Part shown: positions 6,787 through 15,177 of the stretch, in pieces
Numbering within the stretch: position 1 is the first letter of the stretch
How the letters are laid out: each line of letters begins with the position of its first letter
Made by a program: the position numbers and the translations under genes
Source of the DNA: CAILLO01 sp964579735
GTDB taxonomy: Bacteria; Bacillota; Clostridia; Saccharofermentanales; UBA5734
DNA: 27,942 bases
Reading direction: 5' to 3'
Assembly (NCBI GenBank): GCA_964579735.1
Contig: CAZOHH010000031.1
Span: forward strand, 1 to 27,942
Notes under the pieces: model-generated
What the model was told of the DNA's origin: nothing
The model's database searches: none
What the model saw: only the letters and a program-made list of their open reading frames with translations

Positions 6787-8236
6787 TCCTGTCGGGGATT
6801 CCCGCGGACGTCGCTTCGGCCTTCTGGGGCATCCCCTCGGCCACAGCCTTTCTCCGGCCCTTCATGGGTTCTTCCTGGAGCAGTTGGGCGTGGAGGGGAC
6901 GTACGAACTCCTCGACACCCTGCCGGAGCATCTGGGCGAGGCCGTGGAACGGCTTCGCACGGAACTGGACGGCTTCAACTGCACGATCCCCCACAAGCAG
7001 GCCGTCCTGCCGTACCTCGACGTCGTGGACGAAACGGCCTCCCGCTATGGGGCCGTCAACACCGTGCGCTGCGGCGCCGACGGTCGACTCGAAGGATTCA
7101 ACAGCGACGGACCCGGCTTCCGCGCCGCCATTGCGGCCGCGGGACTGGCGCTCGGCCGCGGCCGAGCGCTCGTCGTCGGCGCAGGCGGAGTGGCCCGCAT
7201 GCTCGCCATGGAAGCCGCGCTGGCGGGGGACGAGGTATGGATCGCCGCCCGCACACCGGAAAAGGCGGCCGACCTGTGCGCCGATGTCGAGCGGGCGCTC
7301 GAAAGCGGGCCGCCCTCGCCTGCGCCTGTCCGCACCCGCGGCGTGGGGCTCGCGGACCTGCCCGGCCTTGTCGCGTCGGGCGTGCGTTTCAATCTGCTGC
7401 TCCAGGCCACCCCGGTCGGCATGTGGCCCGACATCGCCGGTCTTCCGGTTCCCGTTGGCGTGCTCGACGGCGTGGACGCGGTCTTCGACACCATCTACAA
7501 CCCGCTCGCCACCCGGCTCGTCCTTGCCGCGCGTCGACGCGGCCTCCCCGCCTCGGGCGGCCTCGGAATGCTCGTCGAGCAGGCCGCCGTCTCCTTCCGG
7601 CTATGGAATCCGGATCTGCCCGACCCCCTGCCCCGGGGAGGGGAGGGGAGAAGCATACTGGACCGCCGGCTGCGGACGGCGTTGCTCGCCCGGAGCCCGT
7701 TCAATCTTGTCCTCACGGGGTTCATGGGTTCTGGCAAGTCGACGGTCGGGAAGGTCCTCGCCCGGGAACTCGATGCCGATTTCGTCGACCTGGATGCCCT
7801 CGTCGAGGCACGGACCGGGCAGACCGTTCCGGAGATCTTCGCCGAGCGCGGGGAAGCGGAGTTCCGGCGCCTCGAGCAGGAGGCATTGCGCTCGCTCGAC
7901 GAACCGCGGCGCCTTCGTGTCGTCGCGACAGGCGGAGGTGCCCTGCTGACGCAGGAATCCGCATCTCTGGTCCACGATGGCCGTGGCCTGGTGGTCTTGC
8001 TCGATGCCTCGATCCATGCCATTCTGAAGAGGGTCGGAAGCGGCGAAGGCCGGCCGCTCCTTTCGGGTCCCGGCGCAGAGGAACGCGCGAGGGAATTGAT
8101 GTTGAAACGTAGACCCGCCTACCTCGCGGCCGCAGACGCGGTCGTCATGGCCGGGAGACCGGCGAAGCAGGTGGCGCGGTCCGTTCGGATGGCCCTGGGG
8201 CTCGAAGACGGTCCCTCACAAGGAGGAACGAGATGA
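6773..8236 (+). CDS. aroEK: Fused shikimate dehydrogenase - shikimate kinase (AroE-AroK)
   Basis: One uninterrupted 487-residue frame carries two consecutive shikimate-pathway enzymes. Residues ~13-280 are AroE: HSLSPALHGFF at 24-34, catalytic Lys75 in TIPHK, Asp112 in FNSDGPGF, NADP-binding GAGGVAR at 136-142, ATPVGM at 212-217 and the C-terminal GGLGMLVEQAA at 262-272. A Pro/Gly/Arg-rich linker (about 282-305) leads to AroK, residues ~306-475: Walker A GFMGSGKST at 316-324, DLD at 339-341, GGGA at 387-390, RPLL at 427-430 and the lid KRRPAY at 445-450. Active-site residues of both parts are present, so both activities are expected: 3-dehydroshikimate to shikimate, then shikimate 3-phosphate. 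The ATG at 6773 lies within tyrA's end; the stop overlaps the next start (ATGA). Confidence 0.94.
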   Translation: MSASSPVGDSRGRRFGLLGHPLGHSLSPALHGFFLEQLGVEGTYELLDTLPEHLGEAVERLRTELDGFNCTIPHKQAVLPYLDVVDETASRYGAVNTVRCGADGRLEGFNSDGPGFRAAIAAAGLALGRGRALVVGAGGVARMLAMEAALAGDEVWIAARTPEKAADLCADVERALESGPPSPAPVRTRGVGLADLPGLVASGVRFNLLLQATPVGMWPDIAGLPVPVGVLDGVDAVFDTIYNPLATRLVLAARRRGLPASGGLGMLVEQAAVSFRLWNPDLPDPLPRGGEGRSILDRRLRTALLARSPFNLVLTGFMGSGKSTVGKVLARELDADFVDLDALVEARTGQTVPEIFAERGEAEFRRLEQEALRSLDEPRRLRVVATGGGALLTQESASLVHDGRGLVVLLDASIHAILKRVGSGEGRPLLSGPGAEERARELMLKRRPAYLAAADAVVMAGRPAKQVARSVRMALGLEDGPSQGGTR

Positions 8237-9249
8237 TCATCGTACTGAAACAGGGAACGACCCGCGAGAAGGTCGCCGAGCTGTGCGGCTGGCTGCAGGA
8301 TGGATTCGGCGTCACCGCGAACCCGATCTTCGGCAGCGACACCATCGTCATCGGGCTTGTGGGCGACACCTCCGCCATCGACGTCCAGACCGTAGCCCTC
8401 GACGATTCCGTCGACAAGGTCATGAAAGTGTCGGAGCCCTACAAGAGGGCGAACCGCAAGTTCCACCCCGACGACACGCTCTTTCGCATCGGCGACGCCG
8501 AAATCGGCGGGAAGAAGGTGTTCGTGGCCGCCGGCCCCTGCTCTGTCGAGTCCGAGGAGCAGATGCTCGGCATCGCGGCACGCGTGAAGACCGCCGGCGC
8601 GGGATTCCTGCGCGGCGGCGCGTTCAAGCCGAGGACCTCGCCCTACGCGTTCCAGGGACTCAAGGCCGAGGGCCTGCTGTACCTGCGCCGGGCCCGCGAG
8701 GCCACAGGACTGCCCATCATCTCCGAGATCACGAACCCGGCCCACCTCGAGCTGTTCATGGAGCATGTGGACGTGATCCAGGTCGGTGCCCGAAGCATGC
8801 AGAACTTCGAGCTCCTGAAGGAACTCGGGCGGATGCGCAAGCCGGTGCTTCTGAAGCGCGGCTTCTCGAACACCATCGAGGAACTCCTGATGTCGGCCGA
8901 GTACATCATGAGTGGCGGAAACGACCGCATCATCCTGTGCGAACGCGGCATCCGCACCTTCGAGACGTCGATGCGCAACACGCTGGACCTCAGCGCGGTG
9001 CCCATGTTGAAGAAGCTTTCGCACCTGCCGGTCTTCGTCGACCCGAGCCACGCCGCGGGCCTCGCCTGGATGGTGGAACCGCTTTCGAAGGCCGCGATCG
9101 CCGTGGGTGCGGACGGTCTGATCATCGAGGTGCACAACGACCCGAAGCACGCCCTCTCGGACGGACAGCAATCGTTGACCCCGGAGGCCTTCGACGAACT
9201 GATGGCGCACCTGCGCCCGGTCGCCGAGGCCGTGGGACGGAGTCTCTAG
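8233..9249 (+). CDS. aroF: DAHP synthase, paralogue 2
   Basis: A second type I-beta DAHP synthase of 338 residues in the same operon. It has the same architecture as paralogue 1: N-terminal ferredoxin-like domain (MIIVLKQGTTREKVAELC to about residue 70), then the barrel with AGPCSVES, RGGAFKPRTSPYAFQG, VGARSMQNFELL, LLKRGF, LCERGIRTFET and VDPSHAAG. Catalytic and metal residues are conserved in both copies. The copies differ most in the N-terminal domain, where the effector binds in Thermotoga-type enzymes, so different feedback specificity (for example Tyr versus Phe) is plausible but inferred. It starts with an ATGA overlap on aroEK and ends 12 bases before aroB. The two copies are clearly diverged, so this is not a recent tandem duplication. 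Confidence 0.95.
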   Translation: MIIVLKQGTTREKVAELCGWLQDGFGVTANPIFGSDTIVIGLVGDTSAIDVQTVALDDSVDKVMKVSEPYKRANRKFHPDDTLFRIGDAEIGGKKVFVAAGPCSVESEEQMLGIAARVKTAGAGFLRGGAFKPRTSPYAFQGLKAEGLLYLRRAREATGLPIISEITNPAHLELFMEHVDVIQVGARSMQNFELLKELGRMRKPVLLKRGFSNTIEELLMSAEYIMSGGNDRIILCERGIRTFETSMRNTLDLSAVPMLKKLSHLPVFVDPSHAAGLAWMVEPLSKAAIAVGADGLIIEVHNDPKHALSDGQQSLTPEAFDELMAHLRPVAEAVGRSL

Positions 9250-9261
9250 AAGGAGGAAGCC

Positions 9262-10320
9262 ATGCCGGAAAGAATCGCCAGATACAAGGGTGGGGAATAT
9301 CCGGTCCGAATCGGAAAAGGCCTGCTCGACGGGTTGGGTACGACGGCCGCCTCCGTGGCGCATGGGCGCCTTGTCTTCGTCGTGACCGACGAGACGGTCG
9401 GGGCGCTTTACCTTGCTCGGGCGACGGCTTCGCTGATTGCCGCGGGCTTCCGCACTGCCTCCTTCGCGGTGCCGGCGGGCGAGGCGAGCAAGTGCCAGGA
9501 ACGCCTGACCGATCTCTATGGACGGTTCCACGAGGCGGGTCTCACCCGCTCCGACCTCGTCGTGGCTCTCGGCGGCGGGGTCGTGGGGGACCTCGCCGGC
9601 TTCGCGGCCGCGACCTGGATGCGGGGCGTTCCCGTCCTCCAGGTGCCGACCACGCTGCTGGCCCAGGTCGACTCGTCGATCGGCGGCAAAACGGGCATCG
9701 ACCTCCCCTTCGGCAAGAATCTCGTCGGTGCGTTCCACCAGCCCTCCGCCGTCGTGATGGACACGGCGCTGCTCGGAACGCTGCCCCGGGCCCGCATGGC
9801 CGAGGGAATGGCCGAAGTCGTGAAGTACGGATGCATCGCGGACGAGGACCTCTTCCAGGCCGTGGAGACCGGTTTCCTGGACCTGGATTGGCTCGTCGAG
9901 CGCTGCGTGCTGATCAAGACGGGCGTCGTCTCCCGGGACGAGAAGGATACCGGCGAGCGGATGATGCTGAACTTCGGCCACACCGTTGGCCACGCCGTCG
10001 AGAAGGTCTCCGGTTTCGCCCTGTCGCACGGGGAGTCCGTCGCGGTGGGCATGACCGCGGCGGTCCGGATCGGCGAACGGCTCGGCGTGACGCCGCACGG
10101 AACGTCGGAACGTCTCGAGGCCGTCCTCGTTCACCAAGGGCTGCCGACCCGGGCCGCGCTGGACATCGACGCCGTGGCCGAGGCCATGGGGACCGACAAG
10201 AAGCGTCTCTCCGGTCGCGTCCATTTCGTCTTCCTCGAGAAGATCGGCGAGGCCGCTCTGCACCCGCTGCCGCTTTCCGAACTGGTATCCCTTCTGAGGG
10301 AGGTGTCCGTCGTTGGATGA
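9262..10320 (+). CDS. aroB: 3-dehydroquinate synthase
   Basis: Converts DAHP to 3-dehydroquinate with NAD and a divalent metal. The 352-residue protein carries the family hallmarks: LGGGVVGDLAGF (nucleotide binding), PTTLLAQVDSSIGGKTGID with the catalytic Lys, and three metal ligands in AEVVKYG (Glu), NFGHTVGHA (His) and SHGESVAVGM (His). Length is typical. The ATG at 9262 follows AAGGAGG, a near-perfect ribosome-binding site, in a 12-base gap after DAHP synthase 2; this suggests strong independent initiation inside an otherwise overlapping operon. Its last eight bases overlap the TTG start of aroA. Confidence 0.96.
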   Translation: MPERIARYKGGEYPVRIGKGLLDGLGTTAASVAHGRLVFVVTDETVGALYLARATASLIAAGFRTASFAVPAGEASKCQERLTDLYGRFHEAGLTRSDLVVALGGGVVGDLAGFAAATWMRGVPVLQVPTTLLAQVDSSIGGKTGIDLPFGKNLVGAFHQPSAVVMDTALLGTLPRARMAEGMAEVVKYGCIADEDLFQAVETGFLDLDWLVERCVLIKTGVVSRDEKDTGERMMLNFGHTVGHAVEKVSGFALSHGESVAVGMTAAVRIGERLGVTPHGTSERLEAVLVHQGLPTRAALDIDAVAEAMGTDKKRLSGRVHFVFLEKIGEAALHPLPLSELVSLLREVSVVG

Positions 10321-11587
10321 CGTCCTGCGCGTGTTGCCGGGCCACCTCGGCGGCACCGTCGAGGCGCCGCCTTCGAAGAGCGTGGCACACCGTGCGCTTC
10401 TCTGCGCCTGGCTTGCAGGGGATGTCGGTTGCGTGGAGAACGTCGACCGCTCCACTTCCCGTGACGTCGCCGCCACGATCGACTGCCTTTCCGCTTTGGG
10501 ACGATTCCGGGAAGGCTCCTTGCGGGAGCGTCGCTTCCTGTCGGGAATCCCCGAACCGACCGTCCTCGACTGCGGTGAATCCGGCTCCACCCTGCGCTTC
10601 CTCGTCCCGTTGGTCGGCGCGCTCGGCCGTTCGGCGGTCTTCGTCGGCCAGGGCAGGCTGCCGCTTCGTCCCATCGGCGAGTATCTCTCCATCCTTTCCG
10701 GACGTGGCGTGCTCCTTTCTCCGCCCCCGACGGGGGGTCTGCCGCTCGGCCTTCGGGGCAGGCTCCTCCCCGGCGATTTCACCATCCCCGGCGGCGTGAG
10801 TTCCCAATACGTGACCGGCATGCTGCTCGCGCTGCCGTTGCTTCCCGAGGACTCCAGCATCCGCATCGAAGGCAGGCTCGAGTCCGCGCCCTATGTCGAG
10901 CTGACGATTAAGGTCATGGAGGCTTTCGGAGTCCGCGTCGAGCGGGACGAATCGGGCCAGGAGTTCCGTGTTCCGGGAAACCAGCGATACCGGCCGGTCG
11001 ACTACCACGTCGAGGGGGACTACTCCCAGGCGGCATTCTGGTTGACGGCGGCTGCTCTCGGGTCGGACGTGACGGTGACGGGGTTATCTTCGACTTCCGC
11101 CCAGGGCGATCGGGAGATCCAACCCCTTCTCGCTCGGCTGGCAGCGGCCAGCGAAAGGGCTGAAGGGGAAGAGGTCGTCATCGATGCCTCTCAGATCCCG
11201 GACCTGGTGCCCATCCTCGCGGTCGCCTCCGTATCGTGTGCGCGCGATGTCCGGATCGTCAACGCCTCCCGGTTGCGACTGAAGGAGAGTGACCGCCTCG
11301 CTTCGACCGCCGACGCCCTGACGCGCATCGGCGCTGAAGTCCTGGCCACGGAGGATGGCCTCTGGATCAGGGGCCTGGGCCCGAGACCCGGGGAAGCCCT
11401 TTTCGAAGGCGGAGAAGCCGACGCATGGAACGACCACCGCATCGCGATGGCCCTCGCCGTAGCTGCCCTGCGCAGTCGTTCGGGGGTCTCGATCAAGGGC
11501 TGGAACTGCGTGGAGAAGTCCTACCCGGAATTCTTCCACGAATTGCAGAGATTGGGAGGCGAGGTCCATGGGATCGATCTTCGGTGA
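10313..11587 (+). CDS. aroA: 3-phosphoshikimate 1-carboxyvinyltransferase (EPSP synthase)
   Basis: Transfers the enolpyruvyl group of PEP to shikimate 3-phosphate. The 424-residue protein has the two-domain EPSPS signature: PPSKSVAHRALLCAWLAG near the N-terminus, DCGESGSTLRFLVPL, the mid-protein GGVSSQYVTGMLLALPLL and GDYSQAAFWLTAAALG, RLRLKESDRL, and WNDHRIAMALAVAAL near the C-terminus. The start is read as TTG at 10313: it gives the typical distance of about 18 residues to SKSVAHR, GAGGGAGG lies about 10 bases upstream, and no ATG or GTG in frame fits better. The frame overlaps aroB by 8 bases and aroC by 20 bases. Confidence 0.95.
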   Translation: MDDVLRVLPGHLGGTVEAPPSKSVAHRALLCAWLAGDVGCVENVDRSTSRDVAATIDCLSALGRFREGSLRERRFLSGIPEPTVLDCGESGSTLRFLVPLVGALGRSAVFVGQGRLPLRPIGEYLSILSGRGVLLSPPPTGGLPLGLRGRLLPGDFTIPGGVSSQYVTGMLLALPLLPEDSSIRIEGRLESAPYVELTIKVMEAFGVRVERDESGQEFRVPGNQRYRPVDYHVEGDYSQAAFWLTAAALGSDVTVTGLSSTSAQGDREIQPLLARLAAASERAEGEEVVIDASQIPDLVPILAVASVSCARDVRIVNASRLRLKESDRLASTADALTRIGAEVLATEDGLWIRGLGPRPGEALFEGGEADAWNDHRIAMALAVAALRSRSGVSIKGWNCVEKSYPEFFHELQRLGGEVHGIDLR

Positions 11588-12656
11588 ACGGGTCCGCATT
11601 TCCGTCTTCGGCGAATCGCACGGCCGTTCGGTCGGCGTCGTCATCGACGGGCTGCCATCGGGAATCCCCATCGACACGGACGCCATCTCCGCGCACATGC
11701 TGCGGCGGGCTCCGGGCCAGGCGCTCTGGGCCTCCGCGCGCCGGGAAGGAGACGTGGCCGAGATCCAGTCCGGGGTCTACCACGGGTACACGACGGGAAC
11801 CCCGCTGTGCGCACTGGTCCAGAACTTCAACACCCGCTCCACGGACTATGACGACATCCGCACGAAACCGCGCCCGAGCCACGCCGACTATACCGGCAAG
11901 ATCCGGTACGGCGGCTTCGAGGATCCTCGCGGCGGAGGGCATTTCTCGGGACGGCTGACCGCTCCCATCGTCTTCGCCGGCGCCGTCTGCCTTCAGGCTC
12001 TGAAGCGCCACGACATCTTCGTCGGCGCACATGCGCTGGAGATCGGCGGGGTGCGCGACACCGGGTTCGAGTCCGTGCGGCTGGACCGCGAATTCCTACG
12101 CCACCTCGTCGAGCGCGGATTCCCCGTGATTTCCGACGAGTCCGGCGAAAGGATGAAGGAAGCCATAGAGGAAGCTCGCCGCGCACTCGATTCCGTCGGC
12201 GGCATCGTGGAGTGCGGCATCGTGAACGTGCCGGCCGGCTTCGGCGACCCGCTCTTCGGTGGCATCGAGTCCCGGATCGGCGCGTTGGTCCTTGCGATTC
12301 CGGCCGTCAAGGGCGTGGAGTTCGGCGACGGATTCCGCATCGCCGGCCGCAGGGGGTCCGAGAACAACGACCCCCTCGTGCTCGTGGATGGCGCGGTCCA
12401 CACGGCGACCAACCACAATGGCGGCGTGGACGGCGGCATCTCCAACGGCATGCCCATCGTGTTCCGCGTGGTCGTGAAACCCACGGCCTCCATCGCCCAG
12501 GCCCAGAGGACGCTGGACCTCGAGAAGGGCACGGAGGAGACGCTCGTGATCAAGGGACGCCATGACCCCTGCATCGTCCCGCGCGCCGTACCGGTCGTCG
12601 AGGCGGCCGCCGCCATCGCGCTGCTTGACTTGATGGTCTCGCAGGGGAAATACTAG
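11568..12656 (+). CDS. aroC: Chorismate synthase
   Basis: Catalyses the trans-1,4 elimination of phosphate from EPSP to form chorismate, using reduced FMN. The 362-residue product begins MGSIFGERVRISVFGESHG, with the FGESHG signature, and continues with RRAPGQ, RPSHADYTG and the flavin/substrate segment EDPRGGGHFSGR. The C-terminal half has the expected NNDPLV and HNGGVDGGISNG stretches and RHDPCIVPRAVPVVEAAAA. All conserved His and Arg positions I know for the family appear to be present. Its start lies 20 bases inside aroA. A 48-base gap with a fresh ribosome-binding site separates it from aroQ. Confidence 0.96.
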   Translation: MGSIFGERVRISVFGESHGRSVGVVIDGLPSGIPIDTDAISAHMLRRAPGQALWASARREGDVAEIQSGVYHGYTTGTPLCALVQNFNTRSTDYDDIRTKPRPSHADYTGKIRYGGFEDPRGGGHFSGRLTAPIVFAGAVCLQALKRHDIFVGAHALEIGGVRDTGFESVRLDREFLRHLVERGFPVISDESGERMKEAIEEARRALDSVGGIVECGIVNVPAGFGDPLFGGIESRIGALVLAIPAVKGVEFGDGFRIAGRRGSENNDPLVLVDGAVHTATNHNGGVDGGISNGMPIVFRVVVKPTASIAQAQRTLDLEKGTEETLVIKGRHDPCIVPRAVPVVEAAAAIALLDLMVSQGKY

Positions 12657-12704
12657 GAACAGCCGAAACAGGTCTGCATGCGGTGCCAAAGGGAGGCGAA
12701 CGCC

Positions 12705-13157
12705 ATGAAGCGGTTCCTCGTCATGAACGGACCCAACCTGAATCTCCTCGGGCAGCGCGAGAAGGAGCACTACGGCTCCTTCACCCTGGCCGACGTGGAG
12801 ACCACCCTGCGAGCGGATGCCGAAGCCGAAGGCTGTGACGTCGATTTCTTCCAGTCGAACCACGAGGGCGCCCTGATCGACACGATCCAGGCCGCCACGG
12901 GACGATTCGACGGGATCCTGTTCAACCCCGGCGCCTATACGCACACCAGCCTCGCATTGCGGGACGCGATCGCCTGCTGCGGGCTGCCCGTCGTCGAGGT
13001 GCATATCTCCAACATCCACGCGCGGGAGGATTTCCGCCAGAAATCCCTGCTGGCGGCGGTCTGCCGCGGTCAGGTCGCCGGGTTCGGACTCGAGAGCTAC
13101 CGGCTCGGACTCCTCGCCCTCGTCCGGGGCGCCTCGCTGGCGGGGGACGGACGATGA
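12705..13157 (+). CDS. aroQ: Type II 3-dehydroquinate dehydratase
   Basis: Dehydrates 3-dehydroquinate to 3-dehydroshikimate by the type II (anti-elimination) mechanism, normally as a dodecamer. 150 residues, the usual length. Motifs: NGPNLNLLGQRE at the N-terminus, catalytic Tyr in HYGSFTL, QSNHEGALID, NPGAYTHTSLALRDA, EVHISNIHAREDFRQKS. An upstream in-frame ATG at 12678 would add nine unrelated residues; 12705 is preferred because GGGAGG lies nine bases before it and the protein then begins MKRFLVMNGPNLN. The stop overlaps the pheA start as ATGA. With this gene the operon encodes every step from DAHP to chorismate. Confidence 0.96.
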   Translation: MKRFLVMNGPNLNLLGQREKEHYGSFTLADVETTLRADAEAEGCDVDFFQSNHEGALIDTIQAATGRFDGILFNPGAYTHTSLALRDAIACCGLPVVEVHISNIHAREDFRQKSLLAAVCRGQVAGFGLESYRLGLLALVRGASLAGDGR

Positions 13158-14299
13158 CCGACCTCGACGGATTGCGCGGACGCCTCGATGGCATCGACGA
13201 GCAGCTGATCCGCCTCTTCCGGGAGCGCATGGAAGTCGTCGACGCCGTCGCCGAGACGAAGACCCGCTCGCGCGCTCCCGTGTTCGACCCGCACCGCGAG
13301 CAGCGCATGCTCGCGTGGGGAAGGACGCGGGTGACCGAGTCCCTCGGCCCCTCGGTCGACGCCCTGCTCCTCACCTTGACCCGACTGTCCCGGGAGCGCC
13401 AGTACGAAGCCCTGTTCCCGCTCGACTTCCTGTGGGACCTCGGCCGCCGCATCAAAGCCGCGCCCCAGTCCCCGCCGCACGCCGGCCGCGTCGTCGTCCA
13501 GGGAAGCCAGGGCGCCTACGCCGCGCAGGCTGCCTCCGCCCTGTTTCCGGAAGCAGAGCTCCTGCACGCCGCCACCTGGGACGCCGCCTGCCTGCAGGTC
13601 GTCTCCGGCGACGCCGACCTCGCCGTGCTGCCGCTCGAGAACACGACGGCCGGCACCGTGAACGAAGTCTATGACCTGCTGCTCAAGCACGGACTCTACG
13701 TCGTCCGCTCCGCGACCTCCTCCATCCGCCACTGCCTCGTCGGACTTCCCGGAGCCCGCGCCGAAGACGTCCGCACCGTGATATCGCACCCGCAGGCGCT
13801 CTCCCAGTGCGCCGGCGCGATCCGCCGAAATGGCTGGACCACCCGCACGTCCGACAACACGGCCTTCGCCGCCGCCGAGGTCGCCGCAGCCAAGGACCCT
13901 TCGCTCGCCTCCCTCTCCTCCCGCGAAGCCGCCGCCGTCCACGGCCTTGCGGTGCTCTCTTCGGACGTGAGCGACACCGACTGCAACCAGACCCGCTTCG
14001 TCGTCGTCTCCTCCACGCTCTCGATCTCCCCGGATGCGGACCGGGTCGGACTCGTCGTCAAGACCCCCCACCAGAGCGGGTCTCTCGCCGGCGTGCTCGC
14101 CGTTTTCGCGGACCGCGGTCTGAACCTCGCCAAGATCCAGTCCCGACCGGTGCCGGACCGCCCTTGGGAGTATCGGTTCTACGTGGACTTCCAGAGTCCA
14201 CCTCTTTCCCCCCGCGCCATGCTCGCTCTGTATCAGCTCGAACAGGAACTGCCCTTCTTCCGGTTCCTCGGCTGGTACGCCGAAGAGGCGCTGTCCTGA
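13154..14299 (+). CDS. pheA: Bifunctional chorismate mutase - prephenate dehydratase (P-protein)
   Basis: Makes prephenate from chorismate and phenylpyruvate from prephenate, the branch to phenylalanine. The 381-residue protein has an N-terminal AroQ-type chorismate mutase of about 85 residues (LRGRLDGIDEQLIRLFRERM). A prephenate dehydratase domain follows from about residue 115, with QGSQGAYAAQAA, LPLENTTAGTVNEVYDLL, ISHPQALSQCA and the catalytic Thr in CNQTRFVVV. A C-terminal ACT domain contains the Phe-binding-type SRPVPDRPWEYRFYVD (compare ESRP in characterised enzymes). It is the last biosynthetic gene of the operon. The stop and the next start share one base (TGATG). Confidence 0.95.
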   Translation: MTDLDGLRGRLDGIDEQLIRLFRERMEVVDAVAETKTRSRAPVFDPHREQRMLAWGRTRVTESLGPSVDALLLTLTRLSRERQYEALFPLDFLWDLGRRIKAAPQSPPHAGRVVVQGSQGAYAAQAASALFPEAELLHAATWDAACLQVVSGDADLAVLPLENTTAGTVNEVYDLLLKHGLYVVRSATSSIRHCLVGLPGARAEDVRTVISHPQALSQCAGAIRRNGWTTRTSDNTAFAAAEVAAAKDPSLASLSSREAAAVHGLAVLSSDVSDTDCNQTRFVVVSSTLSISPDADRVGLVVKTPHQSGSLAGVLAVFADRGLNLAKIQSRPVPDRPWEYRFYVDFQSPPLSPRAMLALYQLEQELPFFRFLGWYAEEALS

Positions 14300-15177
14300 T
14301 GCCGCTCGTCGCCCTCGTCACGGGCGCTTCCGGCGGCATCGGCGCCCCTACGTGCCGTGCGCTCGTGGCGAAGGGATTCTCCGTCGTCATGGCCTGCCGC
14401 AATCTCGAGAAGGCCGAGCCCCTGCGCCTCGCCCTCGAGCAGCAGGCCCGCGCCGCCTTCCCGGATGCGCCGCCCGCCGTCGACCTCCTGACCGTCGACT
14501 TCGCCTTACCCGCTTCCGTGCGCGCATTCTCGGATCTCTTCCTCGCGCGCTACGACCGCCTCGACGTCCTGTTCGCCAACGCCGGCACGTTCACCTACCG
14601 CCGCGAGACCACCGCCGAGGGCTTCGAACGCACCCTCGCCGTCAACTACCTCGGTATGGTCCTCCTCGTCGACCGGCTGATCCCGCTTCTGCGCGCCACC
14701 GCGGCGCGAACCGGCAGCGCGCGTCTCCTCGTCACCTCCTCTGCCGCGGCCTTCTCGGGCCATGTCCGCGCGAAACCCTCGTTCTTCCGTCGTTCGCCCG
14801 GCTTCTTCTTCTCCTACGCCGCCTCCAAGCTCGCCCAGGCGCTCTACACGCTGCAGGTCGCCGAGGAGCTGCGCGGCACGGGCGTCGTCGCCGACTGCTT
14901 CCACCCCGGCGTGGTCGCCACCGGCATCTTCACCGGCAGGACCCGCTTCGCGAAGTGGCTCGACGCCTATATGCAGCGCACCGCGCTGACCCCCGACCAG
15001 GGCGCTCAGGTCGGCATCCGCCTCGCGACCGAGCCGGAGTTCGCCACCCAGACCGGCGGCTTCTACGACAAGGACGGCCGCCGCACGCTTTCCCGCGCCA
15101 TGCGCGACCGCCGCCTGCGGGAGCGTTTCGTCGCCGTCACGCGCGAGCTCGTCGCCCAAGAGGAGCCCGCACGATGA
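14299..15177 (+). CDS. Short-chain dehydrogenase/reductase, substrate unknown
   Basis: 292-residue classical SDR. It shows TGASGGIG at residues 8-15 for the dinucleotide, FANAG at 92-96, a catalytic Ser near 147-148 (VTSSAA) and the YxxxK pair Tyr173/Lys177 in YAASK. A basic residue at position 34 (ACRN) after the second strand suggests NADP(H). The sequence style, with HPGVVATGIF after the active site, resembles the retinol dehydrogenase/WWOX-like branch of SDRs found in many bacteria. It overlaps pheA by a single base and the permease by four, so it is probably on the aromatic-operon transcript; whether its substrate is an aromatic metabolite is speculation. Codon use is like its neighbours. 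Confidence 0.82.
   Translation: MPLVALVTGASGGIGAPTCRALVAKGFSVVMACRNLEKAEPLRLALEQQARAAFPDAPPAVDLLTVDFALPASVRAFSDLFLARYDRLDVLFANAGTFTYRRETTAEGFERTLAVNYLGMVLLVDRLIPLLRATAARTGSARLLVTSSAAAFSGHVRAKPSFFRRSPGFFFSYAASKLAQALYTLQVAEELRGTGVVADCFHPGVVATGIFTGRTRFAKWLDAYMQRTALTPDQGAQVGIRLATEPEFATQTGGFYDKDGRRTLSRAMRDRRLRERFVAVTRELVAQEEPAR

Noticed and set aside
8119..10866. 915-residue minus-strand open frame covering aroF2, aroB and part of aroA
   Set aside because: Composition is rich in His, Arg, Gly and Asp with no recognisable domain; it lies antisense to three well-supported aro genes. Long antisense frames are expected where third positions are nearly all G/C.
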